The notes under the pieces were generated by a model that saw nothing but the letters and a program-made list of their open reading frames with translations, had not been told where the DNA came from and did not search any database. Shown here piece after piece: positions 9,737 to 18,432 of a DNA stretch of 64,000 bases. The stretch spans positions 53,743-117,742 of the forward strand of contig NCBV01000002.1 of the NCBI GenBank assembly GCA_002279355.1. The letters run 5' to 3'. The position numbers and the translations under genes were made by a program. The DNA comes from Acidiphilium sp. 37-60-79 (lineage in GTDB: Bacteria > Pseudomonadota > Alphaproteobacteria > Acetobacterales > Acetobacteraceae). Position 1 is the first letter of the stretch, and every line of letters starts with the position of its first letter.

Positions 9737-11197
9737 TCATGCCTCGCGGGATTCCGCATCGCGCAAGGCGGTTTCATAAGCGCGCGCGAAAGCGCGGCCA
9801 AATACACTATCGAAGTCATCCGCCAGCGCCGCAGCAATTTCGCCATAGCGCGTCTCGAACAGATCGAACGCCCGCGCTCGCTTCTGGGCGGCGAGCATCG
9901 TCCGCCCCGCTGCCTCGGCCTCAGCGCGAAACAATTCCGGGCTCAATCGTTCGAGCAACGCGCGCACTGCCGATTGCATCGCAGCCATCGTCGCAATTTC
10001 ATGGAGCCGAATGTCGCGCAACGCATCGGCAATTGCAGCCGCCGGGGTCACATCAGTGCGCCGCCCGGTGCCAAGGAGCGCACCAAGCGCGTCATCATCA
10101 TCGGCGGAGAATTTCAACGGATTATTGCCGCGTGCGCGAATCATCGTTTGTTCGATCCGAAACTCTCCCTTCACCGCCGCCCGCGCAATCATCGCCTGGC
10201 GCAACCCGCTCACCGTGGCACGGAACGCCGCGCCGAGTGCGCGCATCGCGGCATCGGGATCGGCGGGCCGATCCGTCGGCCGCTCAAGCGGCAAATTGGC
10301 CCCGGCAAGGAAAGCATCCATCAAATCGCTCGCGCCGCCAATCTGCGCCTGCACCATCGGAGGCGTTACCGCCGGTGGCACAACCGGTGGCGCCACCGGT
10401 GACCTAACGGACGGCACGATGGGAGGTGGTGCTGCGGGCTGCATTGGAGCGGCATGGGGCACATCAGTCAGCGGTTCCGCAAAAGGATCGGGCGAAATCG
10501 GCGGCGGCGATGGCAGTATTGGCGGTGCTGCGACTGGCTGAGGTCGCGGCGCAACGCCAAGGTCCAAATCCCAATCATCGGGCAAAACACTCGGTGCCAC
10601 GGACGGCGGGCGGAACGCATCGCTCTGACTTGGTGTATGATCGGGTTGCGTTGCATGGCCAAAACCTGTACTTACCGTTGGCGCACCAAATCCACGTCCA
10701 AATGAGTCGCGATTTGGCATCGCGATATGATCAGCCTGATCAAATGGCGAGACGCCAAAACCTGGATCACCAAACCCTGACAATGGGGTAGGCGCCTGCG
10801 TCGGGGTGCCGAACGGATCATCCCCGAATGGATCATCAAACCGAGCTGGCGCGACGCCGCCTCCGTGGCCAAATCGCGGTTGGTTCGCAAGCCTGACCTC
10901 AACTTCGTAGGCGCCAAAGCGCAGCCGATCACCATCCTCGAGCGTGCGCACGGTACCCGGACCAATCGGATCAGGATCACGATTCAGAAATGTTCCATTG
11001 GTCGAGGTGTCAGCAAGTTGCCAAACGCCAGCACGGAAAGCGATTACGCAATGGCGCTTGGACAAAACCCGGTCGTTATCGGCGAGCACCCAATCATTGT
11101 CTGGTCCGCGCCCAATGCGGAACTCACCGCCCTCGATTGTCCGTGTCTGCGGCGGCACTGCATCCGGGCAGCGCAAAATGCTCAAGGTTAAGGTCAT
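9737..11197 (-). CDS. tagH: T6SS-associated FHA-domain protein TagH
   Basis: A 486-residue protein with an N-terminal FHA phosphothreonine-binding domain (about residues 24-100) that keeps RIGRGPDNDW, SKRHC and NGTFLN, the residues that read phospho-Thr. A Pro/Gly/Ala-rich linker with repeated DDPFGDDPFG-like and APP/PSPPP motifs covers about 110-290. The C-terminal domain (about 295-486) is the one specific to T6SS FHA proteins. Together with the PP2C gene in the same operon it suggests a threonine-phosphorylation switch. It overlaps the next gene upstream by 4 bases. Confidence 0.92.
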   Translation of the reverse strand: MTLTLSILRCPDAVPPQTRTIEGGEFRIGRGPDNDWVLADNDRVLSKRHCVIAFRAGVWQLADTSTNGTFLNRDPDPIGPGTVRTLEDGDRLRFGAYEVEVRLANQPRFGHGGGVAPARFDDPFGDDPFGTPTQAPTPLSGFGDPGFGVSPFDQADHIAMPNRDSFGRGFGAPTVSTGFGHATQPDHTPSQSDAFRPPSVAPSVLPDDWDLDLGVAPRPQPVAAPPILPSPPPISPDPFAEPLTDVPHAAPMQPAAPPPIVPSVRSPVAPPVVPPAVTPPMVQAQIGGASDLMDAFLAGANLPLERPTDRPADPDAAMRALGAAFRATVSGLRQAMIARAAVKGEFRIEQTMIRARGNNPLKFSADDDDALGALLGTGRRTDVTPAAAIADALRDIRLHEIATMAAMQSAVRALLERLSPELFRAEAEAAGRTMLAAQKRARAFDLFETRYGEIAAALADDFDSVFGRAFARAYETALRDAESREA

Positions 11198-11787
11198 GTC
11201 GTCTCCCTGCCGATCCGCCCGCCGCCGCCTGCGGCAATATCGTGCGCCGAGGCCAAAAATTGATGCATCCGCGCCGTTTGCCGATCAGGATCGCCGCGCA
11301 CCGCAGCTAACGCCACTGCGCCAGCAACGGCAAGTCCCGTCAAATGTGCGCCCGGTGGCATCGGCGTGGTGCCGCGTGGCGCGACCGAGCCGCCGGACCA
11401 GAAAGCCGCCACTGCGGCCCAGGCGTGCGCGCTTTGAAACCCCGTCTCGCCAGCCTGCTTGAATGCTGCGTAGCGCAAATCATCATCCTGCTTGCGCACC
11501 CAATCTGCCGCAATCTCGCGCGCTAGCCGATCGGCCTTGGCGATATCGGCCGGCTCGCTATAATGCGCGCATACACAAGCCCACCAGACCGCCTCGCGCT
11601 TGGGTAACGCATGTGCAAACAGCTTGCTGGCTTCGACGAGCTTGCCAGCATCTTGCAACGTCGCGATCGCTGACTCAATTCCGGCCCGCCGATTAATCAG
11701 CACATTTATCTCAGGCTGGAACTCGCACCGCCCCAGCGCCGTGGTCAAATCGATCGCACCAAGCTTGTTTTGGGTGGACGCGCTCAT
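11194..11787 (-). CDS. T6SS-associated conserved protein (DUF6931-like), function unknown
   Basis: A 197-residue soluble, helical protein with no signal peptide or membrane segment. The segment FAHALPKREAVWWACVCAHY (residues about 57-76) resembles a conserved core that I recall from small proteins encoded next to VgrG and FHA genes in alphaproteobacterial T6SS loci (DUF6931); the family name is from memory. It lies between vgrG (10 bases) and tagH (4-base overlap), so it is surely cotranscribed. An adaptor or chaperone role for VgrG is possible but unproven. The last 40 residues are Ala/Gly/Arg-rich. Confidence 0.75.
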   Translation of the reverse strand: MSASTQNKLGAIDLTTALGRCEFQPEINVLINRRAGIESAIATLQDAGKLVEASKLFAHALPKREAVWWACVCAHYSEPADIAKADRLAREIAADWVRKQDDDLRYAAFKQAGETGFQSAHAWAAVAAFWSGGSVAPRGTTPMPPGAHLTGLAVAGAVALAAVRGDPDRQTARMHQFLASAHDIAAGGGGRIGRETT

Positions 11788-11797
11788 CCGATCCCGC

Positions 11798-13609
11798 TCA
11801 ATTGATCTTGATCATGCCGCCGGTCAGCGTCATCATCATTTGCCCCTCATGCGTGCTATCCGGCGAGGTCGTTTTCAGCGTGGCGTCCCCCGTGATCGAC
11901 ACTTTAGTGCCCTTAATGGTAATTCCGCTGGTATTGATAACAATACTGTTGCCACCGACCTTCAGCGTTATTGAGTCATCAGACTCATACAAGACAGCAC
12001 CGGTAACCTTGATGGTCTGCTTGCCTTTAATCGTGACGGTCTCATCCTGTTTGATCAATACAGTCCGATTGTTGTCGACGGTGAGACTCTGATCATTCTC
12101 AACCTCGGTCGTGTGATTTTTTTGGGCATGCACCAGCAGCACTTCCGAGCCTTTGGTGTCGTCAAACGAAATCTCATTATAATCAGCGGCACCGCCCTTC
12201 TTGGTCGAGCGCGACCGAAAACCAGACTTATTTTTTTCCTCTTCTGAGAAAATCGGCGTATTGCTTGAGTTGAATAAGGCACCAATCGCGACGGGACGGT
12301 CGATATCGCCTTCGAGGAAACTAATCAGCACCTCCATCCCCACCCGCGGAATGAATTGCGCGCCCCAGCCAGCCCCCGCCCAAGGCTGCACCACACGCAC
12401 CCAGAACGTGCCCGAAGCCGTGGTTTCGTCTAAATGATCCCAGGGAAACTGAATCTTAATCCGACCAAGCTTGTCCGTGTAAATCTCCTCACCGGAGTCC
12501 CCGATCACCGTGGCCGAATACATCCCCAGCGGCACGGGTTTGGGTAATGGCACCGGCTTGAACGTCGTATCAGCGGTGAAGGCCGTCAGCCCCGCTCTGA
12601 TCACGCTGCTACCGGCACTGAGTTGGTCGCTGTGGTCTTCAATCAAGATTGAAACGGAACCGAGCACATACTGGCTCGCCGTGCCACTCACCGGATCGTT
12701 TTCGAGCGTGAATTTGCTACCAGCATAAAGATCAGGAATATTGGCCGAACCATGATAGATCTGCGTTGGAACTTCATGCGCTTGTAGACGCCGCTTTGCG
12801 ATGGTGTCGGCTGTATCAGAGGTCAAAGCACGGCTTGGCCAATGATAATGTGCGCGAGCATCAAGTCCAGAGGCCTTTTTGATTGAGGGCACCGAGGCCT
12901 TGACGGCCGTTGTGCTTGTCTCAGGGTTGTAGTCGCCCGTATCAATATTGCCGTAAGTGGTTGTATCGGTGCGCGCCCAGCGATCGAAGCCGGTAAGAAT
13001 GCCCTGCTCGTTGGTGATGCCATAGGGTGATGTCGTCGTTGTCTTGAACGCGGTGTTATCGGCGCCAATGATCATCGTATGATCCGAAGCGGAGTGTTGA
13101 AAAAAGTAGAAAATACCATCTTCTGCAAATAACCGATGAATAAAATCGAGATAGGTCTCATTGAACATGGTCGTATACGAACGTTTCGGCGGCTTGACAG
13201 CGCCGCGAACCTCATATTTTTTGATGCCAAATTTGCTCAATATGCTCTCGACGATATCGAGCGACGATTGATTCTCAAAAAAGCGGCAATCTCGTGTTTG
13301 GTCGAGGAAGGCGAGCGTCGGCACAATGGTTAGGCTGTAATCCCAAGTCTCGCGCGATTCGGTAGGAAATTGCTGCACATGCGAAACCAGCCCGTTCAGA
13401 AAGCAGGCATGAACGCTCGTCTGCGCGATCGACACCGTCACCGGCTTATAGAGTAATTCATTCTCATCCAGCTTGGCGGTTCCCGACCGCAGTACAATTT
13501 GATAGCTGAATGGCTGGCTGATATGCCCGGCGCCGCTCACCGACATGATCCGAAATTTATCCGGTCCAAGAGGGGTTTCAATATCAAGAATATCAATGAG
13601 AACGGTCAT
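11798..13609 (-). CDS. vgrG: T6SS spike protein VgrG (TssI)
   Basis: A 603-residue VgrG, the trimeric tip of the T6SS tube. The N-terminal gp27-like part (about 1-370) includes TMFNETYLDFIHRLFAEDGI. The gp5 OB-fold follows with IKIQFPWDHLDE and WVRVVQPWAGAGWG. The gp5 C-terminal needle has repeated valine/threonine strands and ends at GGMIKIN. There is no extra C-terminal toxin domain, so this is not an evolved effector VgrG. No PAAR gene or recognisable effector/immunity pair follows. It is the first gene of the minus-strand operon; GGCGAGG lies upstream of the ATG at 13609. Confidence 0.95.
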   Translation of the reverse strand: MTVLIDILDIETPLGPDKFRIMSVSGAGHISQPFSYQIVLRSGTAKLDENELLYKPVTVSIAQTSVHACFLNGLVSHVQQFPTESRETWDYSLTIVPTLAFLDQTRDCRFFENQSSLDIVESILSKFGIKKYEVRGAVKPPKRSYTTMFNETYLDFIHRLFAEDGIFYFFQHSASDHTMIIGADNTAFKTTTTSPYGITNEQGILTGFDRWARTDTTTYGNIDTGDYNPETSTTAVKASVPSIKKASGLDARAHYHWPSRALTSDTADTIAKRRLQAHEVPTQIYHGSANIPDLYAGSKFTLENDPVSGTASQYVLGSVSILIEDHSDQLSAGSSVIRAGLTAFTADTTFKPVPLPKPVPLGMYSATVIGDSGEEIYTDKLGRIKIQFPWDHLDETTASGTFWVRVVQPWAGAGWGAQFIPRVGMEVLISFLEGDIDRPVAIGALFNSSNTPIFSEEEKNKSGFRSRSTKKGGAADYNEISFDDTKGSEVLLVHAQKNHTTEVENDQSLTVDNNRTVLIKQDETVTIKGKQTIKVTGAVLYESDDSITLKVGGNSIVINTSGITIKGTKVSITGDATLKTTSPDSTHEGQMMMTLTGGMIKIN

Positions 13610-14035
13610 AGCGCGCCTCGCCTGAATAAATACGTTTATCTTATCGATCTAATATCGCTTATCGCAGCTCGACGCTATCCTATATGCATAGGATCAATTG
13701 GGAAACGAACTCATAGCTTCTCTTGCTCGACCGTACCAGTCCCGCAACCGTGTCAACGATTCTGCGGCGCGCTATTCAAGTACACTGGGAGGCCCACCAA
13801 CACGGCGGTTAAACCGCATTGATGTCAGCTTTCGGCGGGCTTGGCTCAGATCGAACCTGTATCCGTTTAGTGGCAGTATATTTTCATGGGTTTTCGCGTG
13901 ATCAGAACATACGAGTCCCATTATTGCCCGCCATCCGTGGAAAATCAGCCAGCGCGAATTATGGCATCAGCCTAGCCTGCGTGGTTTTGACAGCCGCACA
14001 AATGATGTCGATCGTGCGCGGCATTCACAACAGCG
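13610..14035. other. Intergenic region between vgrG and the SPFH gene
   Basis: About 425 bases with lower GC than the flanking genes. Short open frames on both strands lack ribosome sites and resemble nothing I know. It must hold the promoter of the minus-strand T6SS operon, which should lie on the side near 13620-13720, but I see no convincing -35/-10 or sigma-54 motif. A short inverted repeat sits at 13678-13693. Confidence 0.5.
13678..13693. promoter_or_regulatory. Short inverted repeat upstream of vgrG (possible operator)
   Basis: TCCTAT-ATGC-ATAGGA, a perfect 6-bp dyad with a 4-base centre, about 70 bases upstream of the vgrG start in the region that should control the T6SS operon. Dyads of this size occur by chance, so the regulatory reading is speculative. 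Confidence 0.25.
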
Positions 14036-15046
14036 TCACTTGCCCGCCGACGCCGCTCCACTGGGCACAATCATCCGAAACATATCGGCACCCTTGCCAT
14101 CCCCCACCACGGTCGCCGGCATGGTGCCGTTCCAGCGCCGCGCAAACGTATAAGGAATAATCGTCGGATTTTTCCGCGCCGCCGCACCAATCTCTGCGAT
14201 CGACTGCGCCCGCGCCTTCGCGACAATGCCGATTGATTGGGCTTGCGCCGTCGCTTGCAGCACCGTCGCCTGCGCCTCGCCCTTGGCCTGCGCAATCCTC
14301 GCCTTCGCGGCCCCATCGGCGGTTGCCACCACCTGATCAGCCATATAGCGCTTCTCCAGCACTAAATTTTGCTCCTTCACCGCCTCGGCCTTTGCCTCTA
14401 CCGCCTCCTCCACTGCACGATCAAATGCTTGAGTGTAGCGAATACTACGAATTTGAATATCAATAACGCGAATTCCAAATAAACGCTTCAGCGCTTTGCT
14501 GATTTCAACATTCATCTGCTCATCAATTTCGGCGCGACGCTCGCTAATATTAATCGTCTTATGCTGCGCAAATACCCGCAACGCCCGATCGGCAATAATC
14601 GGCTCAATCGTCGAGTTAATATCAATATTGCCAGCTTTGCCTACATCGTACAACAAATGCAGCACGGCACCGCGCGGCACTTGATAGGTCAACGAGATAC
14701 CCAAATCCAGCAATTGATTGTCCGCCGTATAAACCTGCACTTGCGGCAAATTAAATCGCGAAATCGAGGTCTGGATCGGATCAACCGTTTCAATAAACGG
14801 TAATTTGAAATGCGCGCCGGGCCCCACCGGTTCGCGCACCACAACCACGCCGAGCCTAGTTACCCCCGCCATTTCGGTCGGCGGAATAACATAAAAACAA
14901 TCGCTCAGCACAATAATCGCCAAAATGATCATACCGATCACCGCAAGCAAGCGCACCGAAACAGTCTGGCGCTGCGGCGGCAAAGATCCGATCGGCGGCC
15001 GTGGCGGGCGGTTGTTAAAAAGGTTTGAAATCGGATTTTCAGCCAT
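14036..15046 (-). CDS. SPFH/Band 7 (prohibitin, HflC-like) membrane protein
   Basis: A 336-residue SPFH-domain protein. One membrane helix at about residues 31-52 precedes the band-7 domain (about 55-220, with GVTRLGVVVVREPVGPGAHFKLP), then an Ala/Glu/Lys-rich coiled coil (about 215-290) and a C-terminal segment. Such proteins form membrane rings or scaffolds and often modulate FtsH-type proteases. It is single, not an hflK-hflC pair, so I give no symbol. The ATG at 15046 is chosen because GGGGAG sits 6 bases upstream; a TTG at 15067 would add seven residues. Confidence 0.85.
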   Translation of the reverse strand: MAENPISNLFNNRPPRPPIGSLPPQRQTVSVRLLAVIGMIILAIIVLSDCFYVIPPTEMAGVTRLGVVVVREPVGPGAHFKLPFIETVDPIQTSISRFNLPQVQVYTADNQLLDLGISLTYQVPRGAVLHLLYDVGKAGNIDINSTIEPIIADRALRVFAQHKTINISERRAEIDEQMNVEISKALKRLFGIRVIDIQIRSIRYTQAFDRAVEEAVEAKAEAVKEQNLVLEKRYMADQVVATADGAAKARIAQAKGEAQATVLQATAQAQSIGIVAKARAQSIAEIGAAARKNPTIIPYTFARRWNGTMPATVVGDGKGADMFRMIVPSGAASAGK

Positions 15047-15119
15047 TATGCGCTCCCCGAGCAACAACGCGTTAATTTACCCCGAAACACCAATCCGCGA
15101 TAGGGCTCGCGAGCGGACG

Positions 15120-15554
15120 TCACAGTCCCAGCCGGGCCATTTCTATCATCGGACAACGACCCATCACCACAATCAGCCCCGCCGCCCGCGCCAACGCCGC
15201 CGCGTCCTGATTGATCACGCCAAGCTGCATCCAAACCACCCGCGCCCCCAGCCGGATCGCGTCTTGCACCGGTGCCAACACCTGGTCACTCGCCCGAAAC
15301 AACTCCACCATCTCTAACGGTGTCGCATCGTCAAGCGCGGCCACCACCGTTTGAGCATACAAGCTTTGCCCCGCTAATCCAGGATTAATCGGTGTCACCG
15401 CATAGCCCCGCGCGAGCAAAAACCCCAACACCTCATTGGAAGGCCGGTCGGGATTGGCGGAGGCGCCGACCAGCGCGATGCGCCTTGTTGTGGTCAGCAC
15501 GCTCCTGATCGTCGCATCATCAAGACCATCAACCCCGAGTGGATTAGCGTGCAT
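15120..15554 (-). CDS. CoA-binding domain protein (YccU-like)
   Basis: A 144-residue protein consisting of one CoA-binding Rossmann-type domain. Conserved features are RIALVGASANPDRPSNEV near residues 25-42, GYAVTPINPG and VWMQLGVIN. Homologues bind coenzyme A, but their cellular role is poorly known. The start at 15554 is favoured because AGGAGCG lies just upstream; an upstream extension in the same frame is Arg-rich and overlaps the divergent gene's start region. It is divergent from the GH17 gene at 15607. Confidence 0.85.
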   Translation of the reverse strand: MHANPLGVDGLDDATIRSVLTTTRRIALVGASANPDRPSNEVLGFLLARGYAVTPINPGLAGQSLYAQTVVAALDDATPLEMVELFRASDQVLAPVQDAIRLGARVVWMQLGVINQDAAALARAAGLIVVMGRCPMIEMARLGL

Positions 15555-15606
15555 TTTATCGTCGCTCCTATGGTCTGTGGCGTGCCGGTCTTGTAAGTCA
15601 GGTCTC

Positions 15607-17220
15607 ATGCGCGCCGCAAGATTGCCGATTTTACTCCTGCTCATCCTCGCCACGATCGCCGCCTGGTACTGGCCAAACCGGCCCCAGGCGGGCCGCATAA
15701 AAATGTCCGATGCCCGATTTCACTCAGTCTCCTACGCGCCATTTCGCAACGGCCAATCACCTCTGACCAAAAATTTCCCCACCGCCGGAGACGTCGCGCA
15801 AGATTTGCGCCTCATCGCCAAACACGCCAACGGCATTCGCACCTATTCGTCGCTGGAGGGCAATTACGATATCGGCGCACTCGCCAAACAAGTCGGCTTG
15901 AAAGTCTGGGTCGGCATCTGGCTCGGCCCCAACCCGCGCGATAACGCTCGCGAAATGGCTGCGGGTATCGCTGAGGCCAATGCGCATCCCCACACCGACA
16001 CCCGCATCGTCGTCGGCAACGAAGTGCTGCTTCGGCGCGACCTGTCGCCCGAGTCCCTGATCGCCGATATCGATTATGTCAAAGCCCGCGTGCACCAGCC
16101 CGTTGCCTATGCCGATGTCGCGAGCTTTTGGTTCCAATTCCCCCAAATCGCCAAGCATGTTGATATCGTGATGATCCATCTGTTGCCCTACTGGCAAAAC
16201 CATCCGGTCAACGTGAATGCCGCCATCGCCCGTATCGCGCGCACCATCGCCAAAACCGAAAAAATATTCCCTGGCAAGCGTATTTCGGTGGGTGAAACCG
16301 GCTGGCCCAGCCGCGGCCGCTGGCGCGGCGATGCCGCCCCCTCGCGCGTCAATGAAGCCATTTTTCTTCGTAAATTCGTTACCCTGGCCGATCGCGATCA
16401 CGTCGATTACAATTTGATCGAGGCGTTCGACCAGAGCTGGAAATATCACGATGAAGGCATCGCCGGGGCAAATTGGGGCATCTGGAATGCCCAGCGCCAG
16501 CCAAAATTTCCCCTCGCCGGACCGGTGATCGAAATGCCGCACTGGCCGACTGATGCCGCCACCGCCATCGGCCTAGCACTCCTCCTCACGCTAAGCGCCC
16601 CGGTGCGCGATGCGCGCAGCCTCATCGGCGCCTTCGCCCTCGCCAATGCCCTCGTTTACGCGGCGGCGATCACCGGGCACGTGCTCTATGATACTTCCCT
16701 CGTGCTCTGTGCGGTGATCAATTTGCCCGCGCAAATCCTACTCGCCTGGCTGTTTCTCCGCCGCCGCGCGGGCAGGGCAGGGGCCATCCAAGCGGCCCAA
16801 ACAATCTGGTTGCTCCGCGCCACCCTGTTCGGCCACGCAGCCTTACGCGATTGGCGGACTCATCTCTTCGATCATCTCTGGTTTTTGTTCCTGGTGACGG
16901 CAGCCATCATGCAAATGATGCTGGTGTTCGATCCCCGATATCGCGATGCGCCCTTCGCGGTCTTTGCCGTTCCGGGCGTGATCGCACTGCTGCGCCTTAC
17001 TGCGCGGGATCACGCCACGATCAGCGATTGGCGCGACATACTGCCGAGTGCCATATTAGCCATCGGCGCCGTGGCCAGCGCCGTCATCGCCGGTTGGCCC
17101 AATCACGAATTCATGATTTGGAGCGCCTGTGCGCTCATTCTCGCCGCCCCCGGACTGCTTGGCTTTGCCGCCACCATGATCAAAAAATCAGGAGACAACC
17201 ATGCCCATTTACGCGCTTGA
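15607..17220 (+). CDS. GH17-domain membrane protein, beta-glucan synthase/transglycosylase-like (NdvC-type)
   Basis: A 537-residue protein. An N-terminal membrane anchor (about 5-21) is followed by a periplasmic glycoside hydrolase 17 domain (about 35-300) with both family glutamates: VVGNE (Glu139) and SVGETGWPSRG (Glu230). The second half (about 310-535) holds about eight membrane helices. Rhizobial proteins with this build take part in making or branching cyclic beta-(1,3)(1,6)-glucans, so a periplasmic glucan role is likely. The ATG at 15607 begins the signal-anchor; an upstream ATG at 15436 would overlap the divergent gene. Confidence 0.8.
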   Translation: MRAARLPILLLLILATIAAWYWPNRPQAGRIKMSDARFHSVSYAPFRNGQSPLTKNFPTAGDVAQDLRLIAKHANGIRTYSSLEGNYDIGALAKQVGLKVWVGIWLGPNPRDNAREMAAGIAEANAHPHTDTRIVVGNEVLLRRDLSPESLIADIDYVKARVHQPVAYADVASFWFQFPQIAKHVDIVMIHLLPYWQNHPVNVNAAIARIARTIAKTEKIFPGKRISVGETGWPSRGRWRGDAAPSRVNEAIFLRKFVTLADRDHVDYNLIEAFDQSWKYHDEGIAGANWGIWNAQRQPKFPLAGPVIEMPHWPTDAATAIGLALLLTLSAPVRDARSLIGAFALANALVYAAAITGHVLYDTSLVLCAVINLPAQILLAWLFLRRRAGRAGAIQAAQTIWLLRATLFGHAALRDWRTHLFDHLWFLFLVTAAIMQMMLVFDPRYRDAPFAVFAVPGVIALLRLTARDHATISDWRDILPSAILAIGAVASAVIAGWPNHEFMIWSACALILAAPGLLGFAATMIKKSGDNHAHLRA

Positions 17221-17731
17221 CGGCGTCGCCCCCGAACTGCCCGCCGATGGCAGCGCTTGGATCGCCCCCAACGCCCAACTAATCGGCAAAATCCGTCTCG
17301 GCATCCAATCCAGCGTCTGGTTCGGCGCGGTCTTGCGCGGCGATAATGAGCTAATTTCTCTCGGTGACCGCAGTAATATTCAGGAAAATTGCGTTCTGCA
17401 CACCGATATCGGCTCCCCCCTCACCATCGAGGAGGATTGCACCATCGGCCATTCGGTCACCCTGCATGGCTGCACCATTGGTCGGGGCAGCCTGATCGGC
17501 ATGGGCGCGATTATTCTTAATGGCGCCGTGATTGGCGAAAATTGCATCGTCGGGGCCCACGCTTTGGTCACGGAGGGGAAAATATTTCCGGCAAACTCGA
17601 TGATCGTCGGCTCCCCCGCCGCCGTCAAACGCACTTTGCCGCCGGAAGCCGCCGCCCAGCTCCGCCAATCCGCTCTGCACTACGTCATCAACGCGCAGCG
17701 CTTCGCCCAGGGCCTGACCACAATCGACTGA
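17201..17731 (+). CDS. Gamma-class carbonic anhydrase-like protein
   Basis: A 176-residue left-handed beta-helix protein built of hexapeptide repeats (about residues 20-150). The metal-ligand histidines of the gamma carbonic anhydrase family are present in LHTDIG and GHSVTLHGC. Relatives include YrdA/PaaY and complex I-associated gamma-CAs; real CO2 hydration cannot be judged from sequence. It overlaps the 3' end of the GH17 gene by 20 bases and is preceded by AGGAG inside that gene, so the two are cotranscribed. Confidence 0.88.
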   Translation: MPIYALDGVAPELPADGSAWIAPNAQLIGKIRLGIQSSVWFGAVLRGDNELISLGDRSNIQENCVLHTDIGSPLTIEEDCTIGHSVTLHGCTIGRGSLIGMGAIILNGAVIGENCIVGAHALVTEGKIFPANSMIVGSPAAVKRTLPPEAAAQLRQSALHYVINAQRFAQGLTTID

Positions 17732-17768
17732 TTATTCGATTGGTCGATCGATTGGGCCGGTGCGCCGC

Positions 17769-18107
17769 TCAGCGCTTGCCGCCATGCACCAAAATGGCGA
17801 GCGCATACGTAGCCGCCGCTGTGCCGAGCAAGGCGAGAGCCGGTTGGCGCTTGACGAAATCGAGCACCGGCTGGGCGAATCCGGCCGTCGATGACCCATC
17901 GCTCTGTTCATGCACGGCTGACCGCACCGCGTCAGCGGCGCCGCTGATGGTATCCTTGGCCGCGCCATAGGCTTTCTGCGCCTTGCCGGTCACTTGATCG
18001 GCCAGCCCTTCGGCGCGCAAATCATCGTCACCAACGGCTGAACCCAAACCTTCCTTGATTTTGCCGCCGAAATCTTTCGCCGCGCCAGAAACTTCATTCT
18101 CGTCCAT
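17769..18107 (-). CDS. CsbD-family stress protein with C-terminal membrane helix
   Basis: A 112-residue protein. The N-terminal CsbD domain (about 1-55) shows the repeated pattern GKIKEGLGSAVGDDDLRAEG...ADQVTGKAQKA. The C-terminus (about 83-108) has a hydrophobic helix, LALLGTAAATYALAILV, after FVKRQP. CsbD-like proteins are abundant general-stress proteins of unknown mechanism. GAGGAG lies 6 bases before the ATG at 18107; the adjacent ATG and TTG would be too close. A second CsbD gene without the helix is at 50886. Confidence 0.85.
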   Translation of the reverse strand: MDENEVSGAAKDFGGKIKEGLGSAVGDDDLRAEGLADQVTGKAQKAYGAAKDTISGAADAVRSAVHEQSDGSSTAGFAQPVLDFVKRQPALALLGTAAATYALAILVHGGKR

Positions 18108-18329
18108 CATCAACTCCTCAATATCGTTCTCATTTGTCAGATGGACGGTCCAATTGCCTAAACAAGCGGCACCCCCCCCGCCTCACTGGCTCTCTCATAC
18201 CGCCATCATCACCCAGCATTGACAAAAAGAGAGTAAAAACAACTCGATAACATGATGTCGTCGGCGAAATATGGAACGGCATTAAAAATGCATCACGTTC
18301 GGTCATGATGGATCGCGCTTGCCATAAAG

Positions 18330-18361
18330 TTGACATGATCGTTGAATGCTGGGTTCATAAT
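18330..18361 (+). promoter_or_regulatory. Possible sigma-70-type promoter of the APC permease gene
   Basis: A perfect TTGACA (18330-18335) is followed, after an over-long spacer of 18-20 bases, by TTCATAAT. The distance to the permease start (18433) is reasonable, but the -10 match and spacing are poor. Confidence 0.35.
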
Positions 18362-18388
18362 CAGAGCGCCGGGGGGCATGGCGCACCG

Positions 18389-18420
18389 ATCCGTAACCTT
18401 CAATATCCGTAACCTTCAAT
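18389..18420 (+). repeat. Perfect tandem duplication of 16 bp in the permease leader
   Basis: Two exact head-to-tail copies of ATCCGTAACCTTCAAT (18389-18404 and 18405-18420) lie directly before the AAGGAG ribosome site of the permease gene. It could be a slippage duplication; it lengthens the leader without touching the ribosome site. Confidence 0.95.
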
Positions 18421-18432
18421 AAGGAGACCACA

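Larger units (their letters stand above)
18108..18432. other. Divergent intergenic region csbD-like / permease
   Basis: About 325 bases without a credible gene. It must carry promoters for both flanking genes. It contains a possible TTGACA box at 18330 and a perfect 16-bp tandem duplication at 18389-18420, listed separately. Confidence 0.6.

Noticed and set aside
11798..13609. VgrG as an evolved effector with a fused toxin domain
   Set aside because: The protein ends directly after the gp5 needle repeats at 603 residues, with no additional domain.
18130..18336. A 68-codon minus-strand frame between csbD-like and permease genes
   Set aside because: It lies in the shared promoter region, has no ribosome site and resembles nothing known.
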